Positions 1-8,538 of a stretch of 64,000 bases of DNA are shown here, in pieces (the stretch's first letter is position 1; every line of letters begins with the position of its first letter). Source of the DNA: Sphingosinicella terrae (lineage in GTDB: Bacteria; Pseudomonadota; Alphaproteobacteria; Sphingomonadales; Sphingomonadaceae); the NCBI RefSeq assembly GCF_003347635.1, contig NZ_QDFY01000011.1, positions 1 through 64,000 on the forward strand, given 5' to 3'. A model generated the notes under the pieces. The model saw only the letters and a list, made by a program, of their open reading frames with translations. It was not told the origin of the DNA and did not search any database. The position numbers were made by a program, and so were the translations under genes.

Positions 1-643
1 CGCCGGCGCGGACCGGATGTCGGGCGGGTTCGGCAACGACACCTATGTGGTCGACCATGTCGACGACCAGGTGACCGAGCTCGCCAACGAAGGCGCCGAC
101 CGGGTCAAGAGCTCGATCAGCTACTCGCTCGGAGCCCATGTCGAGAATCTCTACCTCACCGGACGCAAGGCGATCAACGGCACCGGCAACGATCTCGCCA
201 ACAAGATCGTCGGCAACAAGGGCTCGAACACCCTTCGGGGTGAGGAGGGCAAGGACTTCCTGGTGGGCGGTGACCGGTTCGACCGGCTGTACGGCGGCGA
301 GGGCAGTGACCGACTCGAAGGCGGCGCCGATGCCGACCGCTTCTACTTCGACACCGCGCTCGCAGCGACCGATGTTGACACCATCCTCGACTTCGCCGGA
401 GGCGAGGACAAGATCCTTTTGGACGATGCGATCTTCCGGGCCTTGCCGGCCGGAGCGCTGGCCGAAGACGCCCTCGCGATCGGCAGTACGGCCACCACGG
501 CGGCTCATCGCCTGGCCTACGATCCCACCAGCGGGACCTTGTTCTACGACGCCGATGGAGTCGGCGGAGCGGCGGCCGTCCAGTTCGCCGTGCTGGACAA
601 TCTCCCGCCCTCGATCGCCGCAACCGACTTCATCATAATCTGA
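1..643 (+). CDS. RTX (hemolysin-type calcium-binding repeat) protein, C-terminal part
   Basis: The frame is open from the left edge, so the true start lies outside the window; about 213 residues are visible. It shows RTX-type units: a G-G-x-G-N-D-T-Y-V-V-D unit, then a segment ending V-E-N-L-Y-L-T-G, then glycine/aspartate-rich turns such as GGEGSDRLEGGADADRF. It ends in a non-repeat tail with D-T-I-L-D-F and L-F-Y-D-A-D-G, the usual end of type I secreted RTX proteins. Such proteins bind calcium and are exported through ABC/MFP/TolC systems; enzymatic activity cannot be judged from this end. It is homologous along its length to the broken RTX copy at 3143-3970. It runs towards the methyltransferase gene on the opposite strand. 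Confidence 0.85.
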   Translation, partial: AGADRMSGGFGNDTYVVDHVDDQVTELANEGADRVKSSISYSLGAHVENLYLTGRKAINGTGNDLANKIVGNKGSNTLRGEEGKDFLVGGDRFDRLYGGEGSDRLEGGADADRFYFDTALAATDVDTILDFAGGEDKILLDDAIFRALPAGALAEDALAIGSTATTAAHRLAYDPTSGTLFYDADGVGGAAAVQFAVLDNLPPSIAATDFIII

Positions 644-731
644 CGATGGCATCCGGCTGATGTCAGGATCTCAGCCGCAGCATGACGAACTCAGGAACGC
701 GAATACAGCCGTCCTCCGCCGAACTTGCCGG

Positions 732-1760
732 CTATACCGCCACCGCCTCGACGATGCTGAGCGAGGTCGGTGTCGGCGTGATCTTGTCCAGAGCGAAGCC
801 GGTCTGCTCGAGCAGGTTCCTGAAATCCGAGGCCCTGCGCTCGCGGCCGCCGGTCATCACCAACATGTTGAGATCCATCAGATAGCCGGGATGCGGCTGA
901 ACCCGCTTGGGGAGTACGGTCTCGAAGATTGCCAGCCGGCCACCCGGGAGGATCGCCCGGCGGATGCTGGCGAGGATCTCGGCGGCCTGGTCGTCGGCCC
1001 AGGCGTGGAGCACGAGCTTGAGCAGATAGAGGTCGCCACCCACCGGGACGCTCTCGAAGAAATTGCCCGCCACCGCTTCCATCCGGGTGCCGGCGAGCGA
1101 CGGCCTCACCGGCGCGACGATCTCCTCGAGGTCGAACAGGATTCCGCGCGCGGCCGGCTGCTGCTGGAGCAGGCCGGAAAGCAGGCTGCCGCGACCGCCG
1201 CCGACGTCGATCGCCCGCTCGAACGGCGGCAGCCGGTGCGCGCCGAGCAAGGCGGCCTCCATGCTCCGCGTCGTCGCGCCCATCGCCTCGTCGAGCCGCC
1301 GGCCGCTCTCGGGATGGACCTGCAGATAGTCGAGCAGCGGCATTCCGTACTGGCCGTCGAAAGCCGGGGTGCCGTTGCGCAGGCTTGTCTCGATCGCCCC
1401 CCAGGCGGCGTAGGGCTCGGCGCCGAACATGATCTCGACATAAGCGCGCGGGGAAGAAGGGTGGTCGCTGCGCAGGAGCCGCGAAAGCGCGGTGTGCGAA
1501 TAGAGGCGGTCGGCGTTGCAGGCGACGATCCCGGCCGCGGCCAGGGCGTCGAGCAGCCGCCGAAGGCTGTCTGGATCGGTGCCGGTGCGGGCGCCGATCA
1601 CCTCGGCGGGAAGCGGCTCTTCCTCGAGCGCGTCGGCAAGGCGAAGGCGGGCCGCTGCCCATAAGGCGCGCGACAGCCACAGCCCGGTGGCGATCTGCAC
1701 GATCGCTTCCCAAGGATCGGAAGGGCTGGGTTCGACGTCGGTCCGTGCAGGCTCGCTCAT
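732..1760 (-). CDS. SAM-dependent O-methyltransferase (plant COMT-like family 2)
   Basis: A 342-residue protein. Residues 15-100 form the helical and winged-helix dimerisation region, with a helix-turn-helix-like part around residues 50-95. The SAM-binding loop D-V-G-G-G-R-G is at 185-191, and G-G-D-L-Y-L-L-K followed by L-H-A-W at about 251-254 supplies the histidine used as base in this family. The C-terminus carries the usual L-P-G-G-R-L and D-L-N-M-L motifs. The family methylates phenolic or polyketide hydroxyl groups; the substrate here is unknown. It lies 124 bp downstream of the VOC gene on the same strand and is probably co-transcribed with it under the MarR-type operator at 2314-2335. 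No clear ribosome site precedes the start, so the exact start is less certain. Confidence 0.85.
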   Translation of the reverse strand: MSEPARTDVEPSPSDPWEAIVQIATGLWLSRALWAAARLRLADALEEEPLPAEVIGARTGTDPDSLRRLLDALAAAGIVACNADRLYSHTALSRLLRSDHPSSPRAYVEIMFGAEPYAAWGAIETSLRNGTPAFDGQYGMPLLDYLQVHPESGRRLDEAMGATTRSMEAALLGAHRLPPFERAIDVGGGRGSLLSGLLQQQPAARGILFDLEEIVAPVRPSLAGTRMEAVAGNFFESVPVGGDLYLLKLVLHAWADDQAAEILASIRRAILPGGRLAIFETVLPKRVQPHPGYLMDLNMLVMTGGRERRASDFRNLLEQTGFALDKITPTPTSLSIVEAVAV

Positions 1761-1884
1761 GACGATCGCGCACCTGGACGCCGCGCGGACGGCGCCGGAG
1801 CCTGATGCGACCGCCGCGGCGCCCGGTGCGACGCGCCGGGTTGCCCGGCGACGGAGATGACGGGCGCCGCGACGAAGCGGCGGC

Positions 1885-2280
1885 TCAGTCCCGCTTGGCC
1901 TCGGCGATCGGATGCTCGCTCATCAGGCCGAGGAGATTGCCTTCGCTGTCCCGGCAGATGGCGAGCCAGATGTTGAGCTGGCCCACCTGGGCGATGCAGT
2001 GGGCCGGTTGCTCGAAGACGATCCCGGTGGCGGCGAGCGTCTCTTGGGCGGCGGCGGCATCGTCGACCGCATAATAGAGGATCGAAGCCGAGGCGGTCTC
2101 CGGCCCCTCGGGGCGGCTCAGCATCAGCCGGGTCTCGCCGCACTGAAAGAAGGACAGGCCAGGCGGGGCATCGAAGAGATGGGTGAGGCCGAGCTGCTCG
2201 CCGTAGAAAATCTTGGCCCGATCGAGGTCTCTGACGGGGATCGCCACCTGGGCGAGATGGGAGGCCTGGATTAACGGCAT
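1885..2280 (-). CDS. VOC-family (glyoxalase/bleomycin-resistance fold) protein
   Basis: A 131-residue protein. I chose the ATG at 2280 because GGAGGG lies about 8 bases upstream; a longer frame to 2319 would run into the operator. It has the vicinal-oxygen-chelate layout: V-A-I-P-V-R-D-L-D-R-A-K-I-F-Y near the start and a second beta-alpha-beta unit ending R-D-S-E-G-N-L-L-G-L-M. The first usual metal-binding histidine before V-A-I is a glutamine, so metal use may differ from glyoxalase I. Family members isomerise, cleave or bind small molecules such as bleomycin-type antibiotics. It is divergent from the MarR gene, and its promoter is overlapped by a MarR-type palindrome, which suggests induction by a ligand. 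Confidence 0.8.
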   Translation of the reverse strand: MPLIQASHLAQVAIPVRDLDRAKIFYGEQLGLTHLFDAPPGLSFFQCGETRLMLSRPEGPETASASILYYAVDDAAAAQETLAATGIVFEQPAHCIAQVGQLNIWLAICRDSEGNLLGLMSEHPIAEAKRD

Positions 2281-2313
2281 CGTTCCTGCCCTCCGGCTAT
2301 CTGTTGCACTGCG

Positions 2314-2335
2314 AAACAATTAGCATAGCTAATTG
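2314..2335. promoter_or_regulatory. MarR-type operator 1
   Basis: Contains a perfect palindrome, CAATTAGC-ATA-GCTAATTG (2317-2335). Its core TTAG-N5-CTAA and flanking AAA and TG are shared with the sites at 2416-2437 and 2582-2603. The size and AT-rich dyad fit a winged-helix MarR dimer, whose gene starts at 2609. It covers the -10 region of the VOC promoter. Confidence 0.65.
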
Positions 2336-2345
2336 GCTTGTGCAA
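2317..2345 (-). promoter_or_regulatory. Promoter of the VOC-methyltransferase operon
   Basis: Read on the minus strand there is TTGCAC (2340-2345), a 17-bp spacer and TAATTG (2317-2322), a reasonable sigma-70 type promoter 40-60 bases upstream of the VOC start. The -10 element lies inside the operator palindrome, so binding there would block RNA polymerase. Outer inverted arms CTGTTGCA (2301-2308) and TGCAACAG (2341-2348) enclose the whole site. Confidence 0.5.
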
Positions 2346-2415
2346 CAGAGAGGCACACAGGATGGCTGCGCGCGCTCCTGATGCACGGCAGCGCCTGCTA
2401 CGCCGGAAGAGCCAG

Positions 2416-2437
2416 CAATTAGTGTGTCTAACTATTT
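2416..2437. promoter_or_regulatory. MarR-type operator 2
   Basis: On the minus strand this 22-bp site starts AAATAGTTAG and ends CTAATTG, matching operator 3 outside the central five bases except for one base near its end. It lies in the middle of the gene-free 2349-2608 stretch, away from either start codon, so it may be an auxiliary site or mark a second promoter. The rest of that stretch shows no gene. Confidence 0.6.
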
Positions 2438-2581
2438 GGACGAGCTAAAGAGCGGGATCCCTACCTTCGCCTCACTTGTCTAGGGCTCCCAATTCGACCC
2501 GGCCGGACGCCTTGCGGTGTGATTGGGACCGCGCGTCGCGTCTCGCCAAGACGTATCCCCTCTGCTAACGCTTGCGGGCAG

Positions 2582-2603
2582 AAATAGTTAGTATGACTAA
2601 ATG
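2582..2603. promoter_or_regulatory. MarR-type operator 3 (autoregulatory)
   Basis: Starts AAATAGTTAG, five variable bases, then CTAAATG. It ends five bases before the MarR start codon at 2609, so bound repressor would block the gene's own transcription start or leader. No ribosome site is visible between it and the ATG, so the message may be leaderless. Confidence 0.6.
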
Positions 2604-2608
2604 TTAAT

Positions 2609-3040
2609 ATGACCAGCGACCGATCCGAAACCCGAGATGTGGCGACGCGTCTTCACTCCGCCTCGATCAGGCTTCTGCGAAGCTTGCGCCGCGAGGATGA
2701 CGGCAGCGGGCTTTCCGCGCCAAGGTTGAGCGCCCTGTCGGTGGTCGTTTTCGGTGGGCCAATGTCGCTGAACGCCTTGGCCTCGGCAGAACAGGTGCGG
2801 CCGCCGACCATGTCCCGCATTGTCGATGCCCTCGTCGAGGGCGGCCTCGTCACCCGAGAGGCCGAGCCTGGCGACCGCCGCAGCGTCCGCATCACCGCCA
2901 CCGCCAAGGGCGTCAAGCTGATCGAGGCCGGTCGCGATCGCCGGGTGCAGGCGCTCGAGAAGCGCCTCGCCGCCCTTTCCGAGAGCGAGCGGCGCATGCT
3001 CGGATGGGCCGCCGAGCGGCTGGAGCGGCTGTTCCGCTAG
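2609..3040 (+). CDS. MarR-family winged-helix transcriptional regulator
   Basis: A 143-residue protein with the MarR layout: an N-terminal dimerisation helix, a helix-turn-helix spanning L-N-A-L-A-S-A-E-Q-V to M-S-R-I-V-D-A-L, and a wing containing E-P-G-D-R-R-S-V-R-I-T-A-T (about residues 85-97), followed by a long C-terminal helix. The ATG at 2609 is the first usable start; the ATG at 2601 reaches a stop at once. Family members repress neighbouring detoxification or secondary-metabolism genes and themselves, and release DNA on binding phenolic or similar ligands. The divergent VOC-methyltransferase genes and three matching operators make those genes the likely targets. Confidence 0.9.
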   Translation: MTSDRSETRDVATRLHSASIRLLRSLRREDDGSGLSAPRLSALSVVVFGGPMSLNALASAEQVRPPTMSRIVDALVEGGLVTREAEPGDRRSVRITATAKGVKLIEAGRDRRVQALEKRLAALSESERRMLGWAAERLERLFR

Positions 3041-3142
3041 GCAGCACGAAGCCGGTCTATGGCGTGGCGCGTCGGGATGACCTGATCCGCCGGGACGGCG
3101 ATGGCGGGCGCGACGACGTCCGCCCAGGTATCGACGACGTAA

Positions 3143-3970
3143 GTGTCGTCGCCCTTGCCGCGGCATGACATTGTGCGAAGCAGCGCCAATTTCGTCCTGC
3201 CCGACCATGTCGAGGATCTGGTGCTGACCGGCGCCGGCAACATCAAGGCCACCGGCAACGGCCTGGACAACGCGGTCACCGGCAATGCCGGCAACAACAT
3301 CCTCGACGGCCGCGGCGGCGCCGATGTGATGAAGGGCGGCAAGGGTCATGACCGCTACGTCGTCGACAATGTCGGCGACCAGGTGATCGAGGAGGGGAGC
3401 AGCGGCAAGGACGTGGTCGAAAGCTCGGTCAGCTACCGGTTGCCGACCCATTTCGAGGAATTGTACCTCACCGGGACCTGGAGCAAGGACGGCACCGGCA
3501 ACTCTGCCGACAACAAGCTGGTCGGCAATATCGGCCACGATAAGCTGAATGGCCTGCGCGGCGAGGACCGGATCGACGGCGGCGCCGGCAACGACATGCT
3601 CTATGGCAGCGAAGGCGACGACGTCCTGATCGGCGGGGCGGGCAAGGACAAGTTCCTGTTCAACAAGACCCCCGGCACCGGCGAGCTGAACGCGGGCGTC
3701 GACGACATTCTCGATTTCTCGGTCACCGACGACCTGATCTACCTCGCCAACTACGCTTTCGCCGGCATCGGTCCACGGGGCACCTTGGCCGCCTCCGCCT
3801 TTCACAAGGGCAGCACGGCCGCCGACGCTTCCGACCGCATCATCTACGACCAGGCCAGCGGCAACCTCTTCTACGACCGCGACGGCATCGGCGCCGCGGC
3901 GCAGATCTTGTTCGCCACCATCGACCCGGGAACCCTGCTCACCAACGCGGATCTCGTCGTCTACGGATAG
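3143..3970 (+). pseudogene. RTX-repeat protein, 5'-truncated copy with an inverted fragment at its break
   Basis: The open frame encodes about 275 residues. From D-I-V-R-S-S-A-N-F (about 3167) to the end it is an ordinary RTX C-terminal region with V-E-D-L-V-L-T-G, two further Y-V-V-D / Y-L-T-G units, GGAGNDMLYGSEGDD turns and an L-F-Y-D-R-D-G tail, homologous to the protein at 1-643. The only available start is a GTG at 3143 without a ribosome site. Just upstream, bases 3130-3159 encode G-K-G-D-D-T-Y-V-V-D on the opposite strand, which is exactly the motif expected before V-R-S-S. A small inversion or recombination therefore seems to have separated this end from its N-terminal part. It could still be a weakly expressed fragment. 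Confidence 0.6.
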
Positions 3971-4023
3971 ATAGAGCCGCAGTGCCGCTCCGGCCGCTAC
4001 ATCGCCTGCGGATTCGGGGGTGC

Positions 4024-4057
4024 TTGCTAGCAACCAGTTCCGTATGTTAGCGCTAAC
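4024..4057. promoter_or_regulatory. Two palindromes upstream of the DUF418-GH5 operon
   Basis: TTGCTAGCAA (4024-4033) and GTTAGCGCTAAC (4046-4057) are perfect palindromes with centres 23 bp apart. The second resembles operators of LacI-family sugar regulators, which share a central GCGC-type dyad. They lie 45-80 bases upstream of the DUF418 start, in an otherwise empty 130-bp gap. Control of the glycosidase by a sugar-responsive repressor encoded elsewhere is an inference. Confidence 0.4.
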
Positions 4058-4101
4058 GCTGACCGGCGCCGCCTATGAGCCCGGCGGGGGAGGGTGCCGA
4101 C

Positions 4102-5283
4102 ATGCACGATCCGGCGAGACTGGAGCTGGTCGACGGCCTGCGCGGCTTCGCGCTTATGGGGCTATTCCTTGTCCACGCCGTCGAGCTGTTCGAGCTCTAT
4201 TGGCTCGATCCGCAGCCGGATCCCGCCTTCGCCTGGACGATGGCCGCGTTCGCCGGAAAGTCCTTCGCTTTGTTCGCGCTGTGCTTCGGCCTCAGCTTCT
4301 TCATCATCATGGACCGAGCCCGCGCACGCGGCGTCGACTTCACCGGCCGCTTTGCCTGGCGGCTCGCCATCCTGCTCGGCTTCGGCCTCCTGCACGGCCT
4401 CGTCTATCGCGGCGAGATCCTCCAGGTGCTGGCGCCCCTGGGCCTGCTGCTGCTCGTCTTCGATCGCATCCGCGACAACCGCATCCTGCTGGTGCTCGCG
4501 GCGATCGTGCTCGCCCAGCCGATCCTGGCGCTGCGCATCGTCGCAGCCCTGGACGGCGCCGCCTGGGCGCTGCAGCCGCCCTTCTTCACCGTCGAGCCGA
4601 CCCTCGTCATCGCCGCGACCGGCAGCTTCGCCGACATGCTGGCGGTCAATGCCGTCTCCGGGCAGCTCGGCAAATGGTCCTTCTACCTGGAGACGGGCCG
4701 CATCGCCGAGATCGTCGGCCTGTTCCTCGTCGGCCTCGTGCTCGGACGGATCGGCTTCTTCGCCCGTCCGGATGAATTCACCCGGCCGCGCCGCATCGTC
4801 CTCGCCTTCGCCCTGGTCCTTTCCTTCCTCCTCGCCTGGAGCAAGCCCGCCTTGCTCGAGCTGCTCCCGCCCGATCCCGCCGCCGCGCGCCAGAATCTGG
4901 ACTGGATGGTGACGAGCTGGCTGGCACTGGCGGTGATGACGGTGCAGGTCCTTGTCTTCGTCGAGCTCTATCTCTCCGTCGGCCGCCCGGTCCTGCGCCG
5001 GCTGGCGCCGATCGGCCGGATGACGCTCACCCTCTATGTCGGCCAGTCGCTCATCTTCGTCCCGGTCTTCTACGGCTTCGGCCTCGGCCTCTACCGGACG
5101 ATCACCGAGCCGCAGGCGCTCGCTCTCGGCATCGCCGCCTTCCTCGCGCAGATCGCCTTCGCCCATTGGTGGTTCGCCCGCTTCCATTACGGGCCGCTCG
5201 AATGGCTGTGGCGCGTGCTCACCTATCTTCGCGCCGGCGTTCCGTTCGTGAAGCGAGCCGCCGCGCAGGAGGCCGCGGCATGA
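4102..5283 (+). CDS. DUF418 (YeiB-like) integral membrane protein
   Basis: A 393-residue membrane protein. The ATG at 4102 was chosen for the GGGGGAGGG run 8 bases upstream; an in-frame ATG at 4075 lacks such a site. It opens with L-V-D-G-L-R-G-F-A-L-M-G, typical of the family, has about ten hydrophobic helices, and ends with the DUF418 signature F-H-Y-G-P-L-E-W-L-W-R (about residues 355-365). Family members are of unproven function; some resemble acyltransferase-like or transport-linked membrane proteins. Its stop overlaps the start of the GH5 gene (ATGA), so the two are translated together, which hints at a shared role at the envelope. A paralogue lies at 17279-18514. Confidence 0.85.
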   Translation: MHDPARLELVDGLRGFALMGLFLVHAVELFELYWLDPQPDPAFAWTMAAFAGKSFALFALCFGLSFFIIMDRARARGVDFTGRFAWRLAILLGFGLLHGLVYRGEILQVLAPLGLLLLVFDRIRDNRILLVLAAIVLAQPILALRIVAALDGAAWALQPPFFTVEPTLVIAATGSFADMLAVNAVSGQLGKWSFYLETGRIAEIVGLFLVGLVLGRIGFFARPDEFTRPRRIVLAFALVLSFLLAWSKPALLELLPPDPAAARQNLDWMVTSWLALAVMTVQVLVFVELYLSVGRPVLRRLAPIGRMTLTLYVGQSLIFVPVFYGFGLGLYRTITEPQALALGIAAFLAQIAFAHWWFARFHYGPLEWLWRVLTYLRAGVPFVKRAAAQEAAA

Positions 5284-6251
5284 GCACCCTGCGCCGGCTC
5301 CTTGCCGCTTGCCTGGTGGTGCTGGCCCTTGCCGGGGCCACGATGGCTCGTGCCCAGACCCCGGTCGAGCGGCACGGCCAGCTGCGCGTCGAGGGCAATC
5401 GCATCCTCGGCGCCGACGGCCGCCCGGCGGTGCTGCGCGGCATGTCGCTTTTCTGGAGCCAGTGGAAGGGCGGCTTCTACAACGCGGATGCGGTGCGCTG
5501 GCTCGCCGAGGACTGGCGGGTAGACGTGATCCGGGTCGCGGTGGCGGTCGAACCGGGCGGCTATCTCGCGCATCCGGAACGCGAATGGCGCAAGGCCGAG
5601 CGCGCGATCGAGGCGGCGATCGGTGCCGGGCTCTACGTCATCGTCGACTGGCATGCCCACAACCCGCATCCCGAGGCCGCCGCCGCCTTCTTCGAGCGCG
5701 TCGCGCAGCGCTGGGGCGACCGGCCCAATCTCATGTACGAGACCTGGAACGAGCCGCTGCCCGACCATGGCTGGGCCGAGGTGGTGAAGCCCTATCACGA
5801 GGCCGTCATCCCGCGAATCCGCCGGCACGATCCCGACAATCTCGTCGTCGCCGGCGTGCCCTCATGGACCCAGGACGTCGACGTCGCCGCGCGCGATCCG
5901 CTCGCCTTCGCCAATGTCGCTTATGCCCTCCATTTCTATGCGGGCACCCACCGCCAGGAATTGAGGGACAAGGCGCAGGCCGCGCTCGACGCCGGTGCCG
6001 CCTTGTTCGTCAGCGAATGGGGCACCACCAACGCCGACGGCGACGGCCCGGTCGACGTCGAGGAGAGCCGCCGCTGGTGGGACTTCATGGCCGCCAACCA
6101 GCTCAGCGACCTCAACTGGTCGATCAACGACAAAGATGAGAGCTCGGCCGCCCTGCGCCCTGGCGCCTCCCGCCGCGGCGGCTGGCGCGAGGGCGACCTC
6201 ACCGAATCCGGTAGGCTGGTGCGGGCGCGCCTGCGCACGCTGGCGCGGTAA
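5280..6251 (+). CDS. Secreted glycoside hydrolase family 5 (cellulase-like) enzyme
   Basis: A 323-residue protein starting at the ATG that overlaps the upstream stop. Residues 1-25 form a signal peptide (basic start, hydrophobic core, ending A-R-A-Q), so it acts in the periplasm or outside. The TIM-barrel motifs are clear: L-R-G-M-S at the first strand, V-D-W-H-A-H-N at strand four, acid/base Glu158 in Y-E-T-W-N-E-P, and nucleophile Glu246 in V-S-E-W-G-T. The family cleaves beta-1,4-glucans, mannans or related links; substrate choice cannot be read here. No carbohydrate-binding module is present. Confidence 0.9.
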   Translation: MSTLRRLLAACLVVLALAGATMARAQTPVERHGQLRVEGNRILGADGRPAVLRGMSLFWSQWKGGFYNADAVRWLAEDWRVDVIRVAVAVEPGGYLAHPEREWRKAERAIEAAIGAGLYVIVDWHAHNPHPEAAAAFFERVAQRWGDRPNLMYETWNEPLPDHGWAEVVKPYHEAVIPRIRRHDPDNLVVAGVPSWTQDVDVAARDPLAFANVAYALHFYAGTHRQELRDKAQAALDAGAALFVSEWGTTNADGDGPVDVEESRRWWDFMAANQLSDLNWSINDKDESSAALRPGASRRGGWREGDLTESGRLVRARLRTLAR

Positions 6252-6268
6252 AGCGCTCCCCACGGCCA

Positions 6269-6286
6269 TTCCGGCGCAAGCCGGAA
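6269..6286. repeat. REP-like palindrome
   Basis: TTCCGGC-GCAA-GCCGGAA forms a perfect 7-bp stem with a GCAA loop just after the GH5 gene. It shares the GCGCAAGC core with the larger element at 8539-8624. Such short dispersed palindromes are common between genes in alphaproteobacteria; it may also act as a weak terminator. Confidence 0.6.
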
Positions 6287-6677
6287 CGACGCGATCCAGT
6301 CTATGTTCTTGACTTGTTCCGGCTTTCATGGCATGGGCATTTACGGCCCTCACCGCGTCGCGGAGCGCTTGTTCATTGACATTGTTGGGCTGAAAACCAG
6401 TCGGGCGGCGCGGCGGCGCTGTGCGCTTATGACCGCCACACCGAGCCGTCCTGTATTTCACTGTCTCGTTCAAGGGGTGCACTCCAAGCGAGCGCGGCCC
6501 GCGTTTAAAATTGACGAAGTTGACGACCCCCAGGGAGTCGACAAGCTGGTCGCCACGACGCCTCCGCGCCCCCGCCTCCTCACACGAATGGCCGTTCCGC
6601 TTCTTCGCCCCTTGTTGCAGCGCAGCATCGCCGCTATATGCCGCGAACTTTTTCCCGATCCCGAGAGTTGAACCCAG
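6287..6677. other. Gene-free stretch before typA
   Basis: About 390 bases without a convincing gene. Open frames here have no family features or ribosome sites. TTGACA occurs at 6376-6381 but no matching -10 element follows at the right distance. The stretch must hold the typA promoter and leader, but I cannot place them. Confidence 0.4.
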
Positions 6678-8510
6678 ATGAGCCTGCGCAACGTGGCGAT
6701 CATCGCCCACGTCGATCACGGCAAGACGACCCTTGTCGACCAGCTGTTCCGCCAGTCCGGCACCTTCCGCGACAATCAGCGCGTGGAGGAGCGGGCGATG
6801 GACTCGAACGACCTCGAGAAGGAACGCGGGATCACCATCCTCGCCAAGTGCACCAGCGTCGACTGGACGCCCGAAGGCCGCGAGCCGGTGCACATCAACA
6901 TCGTCGACACACCGGGCCACGCCGATTTCGGCGCCGAGGTCGAGCGCATCCTGTCGATGGTGGACGGCGTCATCCTGCTCGTCGACGCCGCCGAAGGGCC
7001 GATGCCGCAAACCAAGTTCGTCACCGGCAAGGCGCTGGCGCTGGGCCTGCGGCCGATCGTCGTCGTCAACAAGATCGACCGGCCCGACGCTCGGCCCGCC
7101 GAGGTGCTCGACGAGGTGTTCGAGCTGTTCCTCAGCCTCGACGCCAATGACGAGCAGCTCGATTTCCCGACCCTCTATGCGAGCGGCCGCGCCGGCTATG
7201 CCGGCCGCAGCGACGACGTCCGCTCCGGCGACCTGACCCCCTTGTTCGAGACGATCGTGGACCATGTCCCGCCGCCGCGGCTCGACGCCGAGGGTCCGTT
7301 CAAGATGCTGGCCACCCTGCTCGACCGCGATCCGTTCCTCGGCCGCATCCTCACCGGCCGGATTGAGAGCGGCACGCTCGACCTCAACATGCCGATCCGG
7401 GCGATCGACGTCGACGGCCAGTCGGTGGAAGAGGGTCGGGCGACCAAGGTGTTCGCCTTTCGCGGCCTCGAGCGAGTGCCGGTCGACAAGGCGCAGGCGG
7501 GCGACATTGTCGCCATTGCCGGCCTTGCCAAGGCGACGGTGTCCAACACCATCGCCGATCCCGGCCTGACCCAGCCGATCCGCGCCCGGCCGATCGATCC
7601 GCCGACGCTCGCCATGACCTTCGCGGTCAATGACAGCCCCTATGCCGGGCGCGACGGCGACAAGGTGCAGAGCCGGGTCATCCGCGAGCGCCTGCAGCGC
7701 GAGGCCGAAGGCAATGTCGCCATCCGGGTCACCGAGACCGCCGAGCGCGACGCCTTCGAGGTGGCGGGCCGCGGCGAGCTCCAGCTTGGCGTGCTCATCG
7801 AGACGATGCGCCGCGAGGGTTTCGAGCTGTCGATCAGCCGCCCGCGCGTCCTCTTCCGCGACGGCCCGAACGGCCGCGAGGAGCCCTATGAGACGGTTGT
7901 CATCGACGTCGACGACGAGCATTCGGGCACGGTCGTCGAGAAGATGGCGCAGCGCAAGGCCGAGATGACCGACATGCGTCCCTCCGGCGGCGGCAAGACC
8001 CGCTTGACCTTCTCGGCGCCCTCGCGCGGCCTGATCGGCTATCATGGCGAGTTCCTGTCCGATACCCGCGGCACCGGCATCATGAACCGCCTATTCGACC
8101 GCTACGGCCCCTATAAGGGCCCGATCCAGGGCCGGCAGAATGGCGTCCTCATCTCCATGGAGAAGGGCGAGGCGGTCGCCTACGCGCTGAACGCGCTCGA
8201 GGAGCGCGGCATTTTGTTCATCTCGCCGGGCGAGGCGCTCTACGAGGGCATGGTGATCGGCGAGAATGCCAAGCCGCAGGACCTCGAGGTCAATCCGCTG
8301 AAGTCGAAGCAGCTCACCAACTTCCGCGCCTCCGGCAAGGACGAGGGCATCCGCCTGACGCCGCCGCGGCGGATGACGCTCGAACAGGCGATCGCCTACA
8401 TCCAGGACGACGAGCTGGTCGAGGTCACGCCCAAGGTGATCCGCATCCGCAAGCGCTATCTCGACCCCCACGAGCGCAAGCGCCAGTCGCGCAAGCCCGA
8501 GGCGGCCTAA
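6678..8510 (+). CDS. typA: Ribosome-associated GTPase TypA/BipA
   Basis: A 610-residue translational GTPase of full family length. The P-loop A-H-V-D-H-G-K-T is at residues 10-17, followed by the switch I region [16 protein letters not shown] (G3) and N-K-I-D-R (G4). The domain II barrel, EF-G-like domains III and V, and the BipA-specific C-terminal domain with R-G-T-G-I-M-N and G-R-Q-N-G-V-L follow in order. It binds the ribosome and supports 50S assembly and stress adaptation. It appears to be a single-gene unit, with a large palindrome after it. Assignment is secure. Confidence 0.97.
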   Translation: MSLRNVAIIAHVDHGKTTLVDQLFRQSGTFRDNQRVEERAMDSNDLEKERGITILAKCTSVDWTPEGREPVHINIVDTPGHADFGAEVERILSMVDGVILLVDAAEGPMPQTKFVTGKALALGLRPIVVVNKIDRPDARPAEVLDEVFELFLSLDANDEQLDFPTLYASGRAGYAGRSDDVRSGDLTPLFETIVDHVPPPRLDAEGPFKMLATLLDRDPFLGRILTGRIESGTLDLNMPIRAIDVDGQSVEEGRATKVFAFRGLERVPVDKAQAGDIVAIAGLAKATVSNTIADPGLTQPIRARPIDPPTLAMTFAVNDSPYAGRDGDKVQSRVIRERLQREAEGNVAIRVTETAERDAFEVAGRGELQLGVLIETMRREGFELSISRPRVLFRDGPNGREEPYETVVIDVDDEHSGTVVEKMAQRKAEMTDMRPSGGGKTRLTFSAPSRGLIGYHGEFLSDTRGTGIMNRLFDRYGPYKGPIQGRQNGVLISMEKGEAVAYALNALEERGILFISPGEALYEGMVIGENAKPQDLEVNPLKSKQLTNFRASGKDEGIRLTPPRRMTLEQAIAYIQDDELVEVTPKVIRIRKRYLDPHERKRQSRKPEAA

Positions 8511-8538
8511 GCTTCCTCTTTCCCGCCCGTCCTCTCGA

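Noticed and set aside
3037-3342. Minus-strand open frame containing an RTX motif
   Set aside because: Not a gene: one RTX motif from an inverted fragment joined to antisense of the plus-strand RTX; kept only as evidence of inversion.
6303-6671. 122-codon open frame before typA
   Set aside because: No ribosome site, no recognisable family and atypical residue use; treated as gene-free.
5862-8045. 727-codon open frame opposite GH5 and typA
   Set aside because: It lies wholly against well-supported genes, has the charged, repetitive composition typical of antisense frames in GC-rich DNA, and shows no family motif.
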